Assembly (NCBI GenBank): GCA_004194705.1 | Contig: SADC01000542.1 | Span: 21,989-85,988, forward strand | Length of the DNA: 64,000 nucleotides | Source of the DNA: Ditylenchus dipsaci | Taxonomy: Eukaryota; Nematoda; Chromadorea; Rhabditida; Anguinidae | Reading direction: 5' to 3' | Notes under the pieces: generated by a model | What the model saw: the letters and a program-made list of their open reading frames with translations, nothing else | Database searches by the model: none | What the model was told of the DNA's origin: nothing | Part shown: piece by piece, positions 20,881 through 31,437 of the stretch | How the letters are laid out: each line of letters starts with the position of its first letter | Numbering within the stretch: position 1 is the stretch's first letter | Translations under genes and position numbers: made by a program

Positions 20881-21155
20881 TGGTTTAGGTATCACTTAGA
20901 TGGTTTAGGTATCATCAAGAGGTTTTGAGTGATATCCAGATGGTTCGGGTACTATCCAGGGGGTTTGGGTACCATCCATGTGATTTGGGTACCATTCAGG
21001 TGGTTCGGGTAACATCCAGGTGTTTTGTGTGATAATCAGATGGTTTGGGTACTATCCAGAAGATTTGGTTACCATCCAGGTGTTTCGGGTAACATCCAGA
21101 TGGTTTAAGCACTATCCAGGTGATTTGGGTAACATCCAGATGGTTTAGGTATTAG
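20881..21155. repeat. 20-bp minisatellite inside hAT element 1
   Basis: About 13 diverged monomers of the form TTYGGGTAMCATCCAGRTGG run head to tail. Unit 2 carries the same block at 33213-33477. Related but differently spaced motifs occur at 27121-27330 and 59740-60190. Confidence 0.75.
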
Positions 21156-21258
21156 CAAATAGTATTTCTCCGCTTTTCGGGTAATTACCGGTAATTACCC
21201 GGGTAATTACCCGGGTAATTAGCCGGAAAGTATTTCTCCGGAGAATTACCCAACCCTA

Positions 21259-21615
21259 CTTAAAACCACTCCACAAAAGTATCAGTGAATCTCTTTGCAT
21301 GTTTGTTTGCGAAGATGCAACGATGGTTTTTGAAATTTCTGCTGTACAGTCTTGCTAGATTGAACATTGAGAACGTTAAAGATTCACTAAGTCAATAAAA
21401 AACAAAATAAAATTCCTATCTTTTTCAAAATACATGATGACTGAACATAAAAATAATTTTTCTGGAAAATTCATTAAAATTTCTCGAGATATTTCCCATT
21501 TAACATCTCTAAGAAATACAGAACAAAAAAGTTAATGTATTATTTTCAAATGCTTTTCAAAACAACATTAACATAAAAAAATTGCGGACACTGGAAATCT
21601 TACCCTCTTCTACTT
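21259..21615. repeat. Repeat A right part and start of a repeat B copy
   Basis: 21267-21400 resumes repeat A after the hAT element (AGTATCAGTGAATCTCTTTG, GATTCACTAAGTCAAT). From about 21476 a diverged repeat B begins (TTTCTGGAAAATTCATT, then GTATTATTTTCAAATGCTTT). Confidence 0.6.
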
Positions 21616-21855
21616 TTAAAACAAAACAGTAGTAGATTTGATCACTGACGCTAGTCTACAGTCCTTTTCCATTATGACGGTTTGCTTAGCAAGCTTCAAT
21701 TCCTGACATATGTGCATGTTATCAAAGTTGACGGCCCACATGTAGCACGGTATCCTAGCTGATGATAGAGAAAGATTCCAACTAGTAAAGAATGACCCTG
21801 ATTGAATGGACTTGGTAGACCACACAGCATTCTTTGACTCACACACCCAATACAA
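21616..21855 (-). pseudogene. Merlin transposase N-terminal relic, unit 1
   Basis: The minus-strand frame reads CESKNAVWSTKSIQSGSFFT, YMWAVNFDNMHICQEL and KQTV. It aligns residue for residue with the helix-turn-helix part of the Merlin copy at about 14990-15120 (CESKGAVCSSKSIRSG, YMWSANFDNKHICREL). It stops after MEKDCRLASV. The catalytic domain is absent. This is a second, independent Merlin-derived fragment. Confidence 0.7.
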
Positions 21856-21882
21856 TATTCATCTCCATATATAGTAGTCATT

Positions 21883-22017
21883 ATGCAGAATAAACCTGTA
21901 AGTGATCCCGAAGTTGAGTTCGCTGATGATGGCGCATATGCTACCCACAAGATCACAGTTCATCGTTTATTTGAGCAAATTCGACACAGTAAAAGCATAA
22001 ATGATATCTTCCTTTGA
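21883..22017 (+). other. Short open frame of 44 codons, unrecognised
   Basis: It starts ATG, reads SDPEVEFADDGAYATHKI and ends at TGA 22015-22017. The neighbouring frame downstream (22018-22210) also looks once-coding (FEKVLTALFDTTLKIFFHE). The composition is protein-like and it is repeated in unit 2 at about 34207-34340. No family was recognised. It could be a degenerate exon on the strand opposite the Merlin relic, or chance. Confidence 0.2.
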
Positions 22018-22471
22018 CATTCGAAACAGATCTCGTAGTAAAAGATATTCGAAATCCAAATTTTGGCAGAGAACAGCTTTGTGACCAAAGTGAAACGCAT
22101 CTTGTCTATAAACAAATTTGAAAAAGTACTGACAGCATTATTCGATACAACTTTGAAAATATTTTTTCACGAAAAAACAACAGGGAGGACTAAGGCGAAA
22201 AACGAAAACAAATTGTAGACTAGCACCGATATAATTTTTTTTGAAATTTTTATTTATTCATATTTATCATTTATCACTTCACGAAATTCATTGAAATAGA
22301 CTATACAATAATAATTGGTTAGATTACAAGAAGGAAAACTTGATTTTAGCTAAAATGAATTTTCGTTGAATTAAAGAACCTCAAAGTTCGCAACCCATGT
22401 GAATAAAACTTTTAATTTGAGCTTTTAAAAATAAACTTTCTACTTTTCTATTATTACTGTTATTACTATTT

Positions 22472-22502
<31 letters not shown>

Positions 22503-22886
22503 CTAAGCGATCTCGACACACTTCACAGGACATTACATGCCGATACTACCTATGTAGCTTAATCTGCGTGTTTTCTTTTCGATTTGTTATGGATCCGACG
22601 CCAAATTTCAAAGTAGGAGATCATCTATTTAAAATGCATCATTTTCGACGTCTTTTTTGAACGAAAGCTTCTTTTCATTTTTGACCTCATTTTTAAGCCT
22701 TCGAAGTCAAAAAAGTCCGAAAAAACCGAAGTTTGGGAAAAAAACTCGAAAAATTCTTTGTCAACCCCCGATTCTGACACCGGATTCATGTTCAGGCACA
22801 CCAATTTACTTTAGAAAGTGTTCTCGGGAAAAGATTTGGACCACTTTCAGTGGCTGTAAAAAGGTGTGACCCACGGACCATCCCCG
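22018..22886. repeat. Repeat B-related AT-rich sequence with a (TA)n run
   Basis: 22250-22620 is a diverged repeat B copy (TTTACTAAGCGATCTCGACA, CATTACATGCCGATACTACC) with a (TA)n run at about 22473-22491. 22620-22886 has no partner outside the array. Its short open frame at 22657-22869 has no recognisable domain. Confidence 0.45.
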
Positions 22887-22910
22887 ACCCAAATACTATA
22901 TAGAGATACT

Positions 22911-24346
22911 ATCTATGTAGTTTAATCCGTGTGGTTTCTCTCCGATTTTGATGTTTTTCATTAAACCGAGAGCTTCCAGGCTGCTAAATACTGTTTTCGA
23001 TGTTCCTAGCATAATGGTGGGGCAGTAAGACACCTTGAAAATTATTCAAAAAAACACTTTCCGATCTGATGCAAATTCAAAGTCCAGTCTCAACATTTCA
23101 TCTCAACATTGGCCTTTGACTGTTCAAAACTGGCTTCATGAGAAAATTTTCAGCTGCGATTGATTGGGTATAGAACACGGACATATTCAATCATTAAATT
23201 GAAAACGGTTGACTAGGACAAGAGCAATACAATATTATTCTTAGTTTTTGGCTATTTTTGTAAAAAGGTAATAAATTTATTTAAATTTTTTAAGTTTGAC
23301 TTCTTTCTGTATTTCTGACCTTGTGTACAAATTAGACTTAGGATGGTCGAATCGTGTATAATGTATTATTAGTTACAGTATTATTTCCTGTCAGACATTT
23401 TCAAATTGTTACAGCGTATTTTTTTTATTAAACTTCATATTTGTATTTAGGCTATGGTTAAATAGATGAATAATAGAAGCGTAATTGTTTGCCAGTAAAC
23501 TTTTGCCGCTGGTATTTTTCTGCCAATAATATGTTTTCGCCAATAGCTTTCTTTCCACCGTACTTTTATTTACTTGTCAGGCAAATTATAGTCAAGAAAA
23601 GAACACATCAGTAAACGGAAAGAACACTGGCAGTGCAAAAATAATGTTGTGAACAATGTTTTTCTTGCAGAACATATAAAAATAATCGGCCTTTACAACC
23701 CATTTTCACATTTGGTCCCTAATTTAACAGGCGGACGCAATGGAGAGAGTCGTTTATAGGTAATTTCATAGACAACCAACCAAACCAAAAAACGCGGACG
23801 CAATGGAGAGCTGGACGCAATGGGGAGCGACGCTATGGAGACCGTCGACTGTACAGGGAAAAAAGCGTATATGAAAAGTGTATACAGTGTCAATTGGGAA
23901 ACAGACTTTTTGATTCAAACGTTTTTGGAAGAAGTTGACAAGTTCATTATTGCGAAAAGTCACCAAGTTTTACTGCACAAAACACCTGCGTAAAATTTCT
24001 CAAAAGTTTAACTGATTTTTGTTGTTGCTGAACGCTTAATCAATTTTGTCTTGTAACATTCTAAATGTGTTAGCATGCCTGACATTCTTGTTTCACGTGA
24101 AAAATGAAAAGCTAGGAAAGCGGCAATGACAATAACATTGGCGCACTGACGTCAGTATGGCAGTGACACATGAGTGAAAATAACATGGACACCTTGGTTT
24201 GACTGTCATTGTCAGTGTCATTAGCGCTATGCGCTTAATTTTGCGCTAAACAAAATTATTTACTTATAATAAATATTTTGTTACCATTATAAAGATCAGT
24301 AAAACATAGCTAGATGATAAAAAAAAAAAAGTTGTTGTTCTCTGTT
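22911..24346. repeat. Repeat B 3' portion and non-coding filler
   Basis: 22911-23530 matches 3125-3720 (TTAATCCGTGTGGTTTCTCT, AGACTTAGGATGGTCGAAT). 23530-24346 has GGACGCAATGGAGAG repeated three times near 23735-23825 and TGACGTCAGTATGGCAGTGA near 24148, but nothing that I can name. Confidence 0.5.
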
Positions 24347-24614
24347 TACCGTATATTCTCGATTAGAAGGCCCCTCTCTAATAGAAGGCCCCTCTCTAAT
24401 AGAAGGCCCCCCTTGAGGACCTATATATCAGCCTAGAAAAATAAATTCGCAAATCTGTTTTTCGCGTTTTCTTAGTTAGCACGAGCTCACTTGATTCCAC
24501 TTTTAAAATTTTAGTTGAGCACCCAAAAATCTCAAAATCGAAATATTTTTTTTTCCGACTTTTTTAGGGTTGAAAAATAGAAGGCCCGGGCCTTCTAATA
24601 GAGAATATACGGTA
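24347..24614. mobile_element. ACCGTAT-family MITE, complete, unit 1
   Basis: The ends are TACCGTATATTCTCGATTAG and CTAATAGAGAATATACGGTA. Next to them are direct repeats of AGAAGGCCCCTCTCTAAT and the palindrome GGCCCGGGCC. The interior has the family block GCACGAGCTCACTTGATTCC and TTGAGCACCCAAAAATCTC, also seen at 16793, 26500 and 50657. The outermost TA may be a TA target duplication. It is 268 bp long and encodes no protein. Unit 2 copy 36670-36930, unit 3 copy 46178-46442. Confidence 0.75.
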
Positions 24615-24678
24615 TTATTTAATTTTGTTTTTTGCTGTGGTAAAAAAGGAAGATATGGGTAGAAAGATATGGGTACTG

Positions 24679-25584
24679 ATCTACTTCAGGAGTCCATAGT
24701 CGCTTTAGGCGTCCAAGATGAGTTTAGGCGTCCAACGCGAAAATCGAGCGTCCACAGGACTCGAACAAAAAATTTTAGGCGTCCAAAAAATAAATTAGGC
24801 GTCCAATGTATTTTATAGACAAATTTTCATATTCAACAAATTAAAGCATTATTTTTATTGGTCATAGGATATCATTTTTTAAAAAATATGAACACTTGAA
24901 CAAATTTGTAAACTATTTTCTTTAACATATATTTAAGGATCAAATGGGTACATTTCACGAATTGCTTCTAGCATATTTTCAAAGATACGTTCGTTTTTGT
25001 GCATTCTTTTCTAAGAAAATACTCTAAAAATAGCACTGAACAATAGTTTTATTTGTTCGATAATTCAAAGTTCAATGAGTTTTGTGAATATAACCTCATA
25101 CTCTTAAAAGATAGAATTTCAACACAGTTTTGTTGACTGGGGTCTACCGCGTAAAAAAACTCTGGTATGCATGCTTTTTACATGCATCCAGAGTCGCTTT
25201 CGAGAGATTTGTGTCTAAGGTGTGGGGGTGTGCGCATCTCAACTCCAAGCCCCCAAGCCCCCTGCGCCGACGAAGGGGGCGCAGGGGGCTTGAGAATTTG
25301 AGATGCGCACACCCACATACCTTAGACATGATTCCGAGAAATGCTCTCGATCATAAAATGCATATATGTTCTTTTTGCAATGTCCCAGTGACCAAAACGT
25401 GGTATAATACTTGTGTACTGTTTCTTTTAAAACGTTTCTTTTAATTGTTATGATGACTGACATTCATATGAATAAAATGGTTTTTTTACTTGGACGCCTA
25501 AATTTTTTTTGGACGTTTAATTTTTATTCTTGGACGCCTCATTTTTTTGGACGCCTAAAGCGACTATGGACGCCTAAAGTAGAT
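24679..25584. mobile_element. GGCGTCCAA foldback element, 906 bp, unit 1
   Basis: The left end reads ATCTACTTCAGGAGTCCATA and the right end is its near complement, ending GGACGCCTAAAGTAGAT. Each end contains several spaced TTTAGGCGTCCAA motifs, inverted between ends (left 24679-24803, right 25490-25584). The middle carries the GTCTAAGG hairpin element at 25213-25327 as a nested insertion. No ORF is supported. The superfamily is unknown. Confidence 0.7.
25213..25327. mobile_element. GTCTAAGG hairpin MITE, unit 1
   Basis: It is a near-perfect 115-bp palindrome: GTCTAAGGTGTGGGGGTGTG on the left, CACACCCACATACCTTAGAC on the right, ATCTCAA facing TTGAGAT, and a GC-rich loop with CCCCCTGCGCC and GGCGCAGGGGG. 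Weaker pairing continues outside (TCGAGAG facing CTCTCGA). An older copy is at 13743-13925. Confidence 0.8.
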
Positions 25585-26375
25585 TAAAGCCAAGATATGG
25601 CTAAAATCTGAATATATTGAAATAAAAATTGTAAATAAAATTTCATTTTCTTGATTACGCGTTTCAGCACTTGACCGCACACAATATTCTGAACACGAAT
25701 TTGGACTATTTGAATAGACAAAGTTGAACTAAACTTTTATGTAAAATTGGGTATCGTTCTTGGATTGACAGCTTGGCATGGATTATTTTTACATCGGTCA
25801 GGCTGCTAATAAGGTATTATTTTTATGGCCTGTTGGATTTTTTTATAGACAAATTTGGACTACAGTATAATGAGAAAAAGAACATGTATATTTTTTACAA
25901 ACTTTTATTTTTATTGTATAATTTTTATATTTCTATAAATGCCGAGGCTATGTCGAAAATAAACATTCCGGCTTTTCTGGCTTCAAATGGCTTCTTTTCT
26001 CTTTCTCACATAGAGGTTAGATACGGAAAGACCGTCTAAAAGAGCATCCTTGTCCAAACTTTGTCATTGAAAGGAAATTCCAAGATCAGTTAGTACTTAA
26101 GAAGTACATTAACAAAGGTGAAAGATGACTGAGACCAGACAGTGATCAGAGTAGATAATTAAACTTTTACCTTTTGTACAACGAGATATTCCAGTAAGTT
26201 TTATGCTGAATTCTTAACTTCGACCCACATCTAGGATTTGAATAATTTTAATATATGTTTCACACAATTAACAAAAAAGCGAAAAATTGTTTTTTTTCTG
26301 TAAAATCTTACCAGCAAATTAAGTCATGTACTCTGCCTCTTCATCTATTAAATGATCGAATGAATAAAAGTTTTA
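25585..26375. other. AT-rich stretch without a gene
   Basis: No repeat partner outside the array and no coding signal was seen. The open frame at 25773-26039 is rich in Phe, Tyr, Ile and Leu because of base composition, and it is broken in the unit 3 copy. Confidence 0.4.
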
Positions 26376-26677
26376 TCAAAGTCGGACCTCGATAGACCGG
26401 CACCTCGATAAACCGGAACACTTGATAAACGGCACCCTATCGACACTTGATCTTGCCAGGTACTCGACACTTTAAAGAAAACGACACCCCGAAAAACCGG
26501 AAAATTCGCAATTCGATTTCGAGATTTCTGGGTGCTCAACCAAAATCTGAAAAATGGAATCGTAGAGCTCGTGGGAGTTAAGAAAAAGTATCAAACAGCT
26601 TTGCAGAATATTGCTTCTACACTGAGATCCAGACCCTCAAAGTCGAGGAGGAGTCGCTTATTATAGGAAATACGGTA
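26376..26677. mobile_element. pogo-type end fused to an ACCGTAT-family right half
   Basis: 26381-26440 carries GGACCTCGATAGACCGG and ACCTCGATAAACCGG, words typical of pogo/Tigger ends. From about 26515 the sequence is the interior and right end of the ACCGTAT family (GGGTGCTCAACCAAAATCTG, GTAGAGCTC, then GGAAATACGGTA). The junction suggests one element inserted into another and lost one end. Copies at 38695-38991 and about 48199-48499. Confidence 0.55.
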
Positions 26678-27120
26678 ACTTACTTTTCTAACATTTTCGA
26701 TTCTCTCCTGACATACTCTTTACTCTTTTAAAAAAACGAAATACTGAAATACTTTAACTATACTTGATCTTATATGAATGCGGTGATGAGGTGAAGAAGA
26801 ATAAAAGGTGATGAGATTGTTAGGGGAGGGGCTTCGCCCCCTCTCCTATCAATCTCATCATCACTTTTCCCTTCGGACGACACGTTTCGTGTCATTTACT
26901 CTACAATTTCTCATGAGTAGCACGACTCATAAGTACCCCTAGCTTAGTGCAGACTTCGCACACAACTGATTTAACGAACTCTTTCTCAGGTTTTATTTTC
27001 CTAAACTTCTTAATACAAGTTTTATGTATCTAGCAAAAGCATGGTGTATAACATACGTCGTCAAATTAGTTTGCAGGATTCATGATAAAAAAAAGTTGAG
27101 TTTATTTTAAAACCAGTCAT
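26678..27120. other. Non-coding stretch containing a 66-bp hairpin
   Basis: Apart from the hairpin at 26803-26868 and the small CACG hairpin ACGACACGTTTCGTGTC directly after it, the stretch is AT-rich with no coding signal. Confidence 0.4.
26803..26868. other. Long stem-loop with UUCG-type loop, unit 1
   Basis: AAAAGGTGATGAGATTG pairs with CAATCTCATCATCACTTTT, and TAGGGGAGGGGC pairs with the CCCC-CTCTCCTA arm around a CTTCG loop. The stem is about 30 bp with a few bulges. Copies are at 39118-39183 and 48625-48689. It may be a structured RNA, a cruciform or a tiny MITE; no evidence separates these. Confidence 0.55.
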
Positions 27121-27330
27121 CAGCAGGGGTGCGTGGTGGCGGTGGTAATGGCTCAGGTAATGGCACCCAGGTAGTGGTGCCTAGGTGATGGTATCCAGAT
27201 AAAGGGACCCAGGTGGTATTACTCAGGTAGTGTTGCCTAGGTGGTGGTTCTCAGGTAAGGGTACCCAGATAGTGATGCAAGGATAGAGATACCCAGGTAG
27301 TGGTACGAAGGTAGTTAGGACTTACATAAT
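27121..27330. repeat. 14-bp minisatellite, unit 1
   Basis: At least ten diverged monomers of TACCCAGGTAGTGG follow each other (for example TGCCTAGGTGATGG, TATCCAGATAAAGG, GACCCAGGTGGTAT, TACTCAGGTAGTGT). Copies lie at about 39435-39640 and 48945-49145. Confidence 0.7.
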
Positions 27331-28010
27331 GCTCTGCTGCCACCACCTCTTAAAGGGAATCTCCAGCTTTTCTAGTTGATCTCATATCAAGAAAGCCAAC
27401 GCAAGTACTAACTGATCTTAGAAATTCCTCTCAATGACAAAGTTCAGATAAAGAAGCAATTTGAAGCCAGAAAAGCCGGAATGTTTTTTTTCGACAAAGC
27501 CTCGGCATTTATGAAAAATTTTCATTCAAGTTTTTGAATAATAGCTTTTCACCCAAAGAATAGGCTAATAATATATTTTTAAAAGTGTATTTGTAGTCAC
27601 TAAGCAATCTATGTATGTGATTTCTCGTAAAAACAAAAAATTGAAAAATCACGAAAGTTGAACAGGATCGCGAAATTTTTTAACAAAAATCTTGATCCCA
27701 AAAATCCGACTAAGCACCACTATTCTATTGACAAAAATAGCAAGTCAAATTTCAAATTTCTTTGATTTGCTGCTCGAAGATATAGCCGTAGTTTTTAATA
27801 AAAGTAACAAATTAGATATATGTTAGCAATCAAACGACTGCAATAAAATACGTGTGTCAAGGAAATTTTTATTCGAAAAATTAAACTATAATTATAAAAT
27901 TTCGTATAATGCCTTTTTAACCATGACTATCATCTCTGACAGCCAACATTACCAAAATTTTTAGCACAAAAAGCGATGAGATAAAGTATCTCTATATAGT
28001 GTTTGGGTAA
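27331..28010. other. AT-rich stretch without a gene
   Basis: No repeat partner outside the array and no coding signal were seen in this stretch, apart from the inverted 24-bp end at 27985-28008. Confidence 0.4.
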
Positions 28011-28036
28011 GGGGGGGAGCGGGGGGGGGGGGGGGG
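28011..28036. repeat. Poly-G tract
   Basis: A G run of about 7, then AGC, then 18 G mark this site. The run length differs in unit 2 (40320-40344) and unit 3 (49831-49858), as expected for slippage or read error. Confidence 0.8.
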
Positions 28037-28847
28037 TTGTGTTGCGCTAAATGACAAAATTTTGTTTCAAAATTCATATTTTTCGACGCTTTCTTTTTTT
28101 AACGATAGCCGAAACGCTGAAATTTTTTACCAAAATGAAGAGCGAGCCGATTGGCCGACAGAATTTTGTTCTTGATTAGATTGAGACCGACCATTGTTGA
28201 AAAGACCTCACTGTTTGTCATACGACAAAGAGAACGCATCGAAATTGTTTTGAAATCAGGCACTTGCCTGAGAGACAAAGGTTCGATCGAGTATAACTGA
28301 GCTTTCATCTTTGAGCCTGAAAATATCAGATAATTGTTGAGAAAAGTACGAAATAAAAACTGATAACAAATGACTAAAATTGTGTATGAGCTGACACGAA
28401 AAAAGGACAAAAAATTCAAAAAAAACTTCGAAACTTTTTAAAAATTAAAAAAAAACACATGGGGACCAAGCTGTTTTTTGCACCCGATTCTTGAATAGAG
28501 CCGCTAGTACTTCACTTGGCCACCGACTTTCTGACTTTTATCCAAGCATAGACTTATTATAATGAAATTATTGATAAGTATCATTACAACGGTTCATATA
28601 CCGCATATCAGTTTTGAGTTATTTTTGATTTTTGGTCGATTGAAATATAACCCGACATGTTGTCGTACAGGAAAAAACACGGTACACAGGGTTTCTGAGT
28701 ATTGCGAATTTCAATAATATTTTTACGAGGGCTTTTGCGCACCAGCAAAACACCGTGAATGAAATAAGTGGGCTCACTCAAATCGATTCGAAAATACTAA
28801 ATACTTTTTAGACTACATGTATAAGCTTGTTATTGATAACGATAACA

Positions 28848-28952
28848 AGCGAGGAGGAAGCACAGACAAGTCACATCTACGCCTGCGATGAGACTGCAGT
28901 CTGGCTTAATTCGAGCTGGTTCACGATTTTTAAGGGCGCAGAGCTAAAGAGG
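28848..28952 (+). pseudogene. pogo/Tigger-like DDE fragment, unit 2
   Basis: This is the unit 2 copy of 16573-16677, with the same CDETAVWLNSSW box and TAG stop. Confidence 0.5.
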
Positions 28953-30150
28953 TAGTAGTTTTTCTTATACTGACTATTGATTGGTTAAAAAAACTGTATA
29001 GTTAGAGCGGTATTCGTATTGCGTCTCAAACACATAATTCCACAATAAAGTCAACAAATAAATGTATACCGTATTCTCTCTATTAGTTCCACACTCTCTA
29101 TAAAACAGACACCCCCAACTTCGAAGACCTATATCTCAGCTCATAAATAGGATTTCGCAAATCTGTTTTTTGCCTTTTCTTAACTCCCACGAGCTCTGCC
29201 GATTCCACTTTTACAATTTGGGTTAGTCGGTTAGGGCGATTTTTATTCGCTACTAGGTTAAAAAATTTACTATTTTTTTTAAACAAGAATTTTTTTCTAG
29301 GAAAGGAAAGTTTTCCGGGGAATTCCGGGACATCTATACAGAAAAAAAGTTAATGTACTATTTTCAACTGCTTTTTAGATAAGTATTAACATAGAAAAAA
29401 TTGTGAACATTGGAAACGGTATCCTCTTCAACTTTTAAAACAAAGCAGTAATAGGTAAAATTTTTTTTATTTTTTTTGCTTTTTAAATTTTATATTACAT
29501 TTATTATTTATCATTTTTTCGATGAAATAAGTTCTTACTGAAATAGGAAGCTTGAAGACTCGTAGTCCATGCGAAAAAAACTTTTAGTGTTAGCTTTTTG
29601 AAATAAAATTTATATTGTTCTATTATCATTATTTAAATATTTATAAATAACTTTTTTACTGAGCGGTTTTGACAGACTTGACAGAAAATTGCATGCCAAT
29701 ACTATCTATGTGATTTGATCTGTGTGGTTCTCTCCGCTAAATGACAGTAGCGTCGAAAATGTTTTTTCTATGAAAGGAAAGTTTTCCGGGAATTCCGGGA
29801 CATCTATACAGAAAAAAATTAATGTACTATTTTCAACTGCTTTTCATAACAGAATAAACATAGAAAAAAAATCATGAATACTGGAAATACCGTATTTCCT
29901 CTAATAGAAGCAGCCCTCCTATTATAAGCCCCCCTCTCTAATATAAGCCCCCTCTGGAGGTCATCCAAAATATAAAGCCCCCCCCCTCTAATATAAGCCC
30001 CCCCTCTCCTCTAGTGTGTATCCTGAAAATATGAGCTTCCTTTATATACCGTATTTCTTCTAATAAAAGCCCGGGGCTTCTATTTTATGGATGTCCTCCA
30101 GGGGGGGGGCACTTGTATTAGAAGGGGGCGGTGGCTTTTATTTTCGGAAG

Positions 30151-31095
30151 TCGCCGCGCAGAAGGCGCGGAAAAAAGTTTTGAGTCATAATTTTTTACGC
30201 CATCCTCTGATCGCTTCTAATTTTCCACATAACATTGTTGAAAAAGCGTTTAAACATCAGAAGCACTGATTCTATATTCATAGTTTACCCACTGTTTCTC
30301 TCGGAGGCGTTCTAGCTAAATTTATTTGGGCGTATTGGAATTTATTTGGAAAATTTTAATTTTTCAGCAAATTTTGTTTTAACTTTTCTATTAGTGAGTA
30401 TTAGTGAGTTCGGTTTACGTTTAAGGAACAAGAAAATAAGCTGGCAGCATAGGTCAGATAAAAAGAAGGCATAACGAAAAAAAAATAAAAAAAATATTTC
30501 GCAGATAATTATCTTAATTTCGCAGCAATTTTCGTCTCGCTCTTTTCTTTTTGATTTTCTAACCCTTTTTTCGAAAAGTACAGGGTGAGTCGAGAAATTC
30601 GAACACTTTTAATAGGCCGTAACTTTTTGTCTAGGACAAATTCCGAAATTCTGTGAACGCAGAACAACTCAATTTTCATAGGAATTTATTTGATATATAA
30701 TGTGAAAAACACAATTTTCGCTTGCCCCCCCCCCCCCTGTGGTTTGGCCTTGGCAATCCAGAGGCTATTCTCAGACATTCTGCAAAGTTATTACACTAAA
30801 TAACACTTTAGCTACACAATTTTGTTAATACTTTCAGAAAAAGTATATGTAAACTAATAGAAAAGGTGAAACAAAATTTACTGAAAAATTAAGATGATTT
30901 GCTGCGAAATTCCAATACGCCCAAAATAAATTTAGGTAGAACGCCTCAGAGAAACAGTGGGTGAACTATGAATATAGAATAAGTGCTTTTGATGTTTAAT
31001 TGCTGTTTCAACAATGTTATATAGAAAATTAGAAGCGATCAGAGGATGGCGTAAAAAAAGTTTGACTCGAAATTTTTTCCGCGCCTTCGGCGCGA
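30151..31095. mobile_element. Long foldback element, unit 2
   Basis: This is the unit 2 copy of 17831-18775, with the same GC-rich arm tips and poly-C centre. Confidence 0.75.
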
Positions 31096-31267
31096 CGAGT
31101 TCAAAAAAAAAAGAAAAAAAAAAGTACCACCCTTTCGTCAATAGCTTCTTTTCGAAAGTGCTCTTATTAACTTGTCAGGCAGATTATCACTAATTTGGTA
31201 GCTCATCTCGATGACTTGATTCAGTTTATTCCTTTTCTTGTCTTGACTACTCATTTGGCTTTTTATT

Positions 31268-31437
31268 AAAATGCGTTATTAAAATTTGCGGCAAAAAAAT
31301 AGCGGCATATTTGCGGCAAAATATATTTGCGGCATTTGCGGCAAAAAAAGTATATTTGCGGCAAAAAAAAGTATATTTGCGGCAAAAGCAGATTTGCGGC
31401 AAAAAAAAGTATATTTGCGGCAAAAAAAAGTATTGCC
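31268..31437. mobile_element. TTTGCGGC minisatellite insert, unit 2
   Basis: This is the unit 2 copy of 18948-19106, flanked by CTTTTTATT. It has a rearranged start (TTTGCGGCAAAAAAATAGCG) and about six monomers, so the array length changed after the duplication. Confidence 0.65.

Larger units (their letters stand above)
20129..21258 (+). mobile_element. hAT-family element 1, 1130 bp, unit 1
   Basis: The ends are TAGGGTTG and CAACCCTA. They are flanked by the identical 8-bp duplication CTTAAAAC (20121-20128, 21259-21266). The older repeat A copy at 2516-2545 lacks the insert. The subterminal regions (20142-20230 and 21172-21250) consist of repeated GGGTAATTACCC palindromes and AGTATTTCTCCG words in inverted order. 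Inside are a BED-type zinc finger relic (20424-20475, CKFCNAVYKSDEKRMKKHLE) and a 20-bp minisatellite (20881-21155). There is no DDE domain, so the element is non-autonomous. An 8-bp duplication and a BED finger are hAT hallmarks. Confidence 0.85.
22887..28008. repeat. 5.1-kb segment bounded by 24-bp inverted ends, unit 1
   Basis: The 24-bp sequence at 22887-22910 (beginning ACCCAAATACTATATAGAGA) recurs inverted at 27985-28008 with a 23/24 match. Unit 2 has the pair at 35209-35232 and 40293-40316; in unit 3 the left end is mutated and the right end is at 49804-49827. The motif also occurs at 375-394. The body is a mosaic of repeat B, MITEs, foldbacks and a minisatellite, with no transposase. 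Confidence 0.5.
15861..28168. repeat. Array unit 1, 12,308 bp
   Basis: This unit is bounded by TTCTTGATTAGATTGAG on the left and GGCCGACAGAATTTTG on the right. The right end is followed directly by another TTCTTGATTAGATTGAG at 28169. Collinear landmarks recur at a spacing of about 12.3 kb (for example the Merlin relic at 21616 and 33942, and the hAT element at 20129 and 32459). Its contents are listed separately below. Confidence 0.9.

Noticed and set aside
22657..22869. 70-codon open frame conserved in all array units
   Set aside because: Conservation follows from the recent duplication. It shows no motif, and in unit 3 its end is already frameshifted.
24115..24240. CRE-like TGACGTCA promoter element
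   Set aside because: A single 8-mer match with no gene downstream is not enough evidence.
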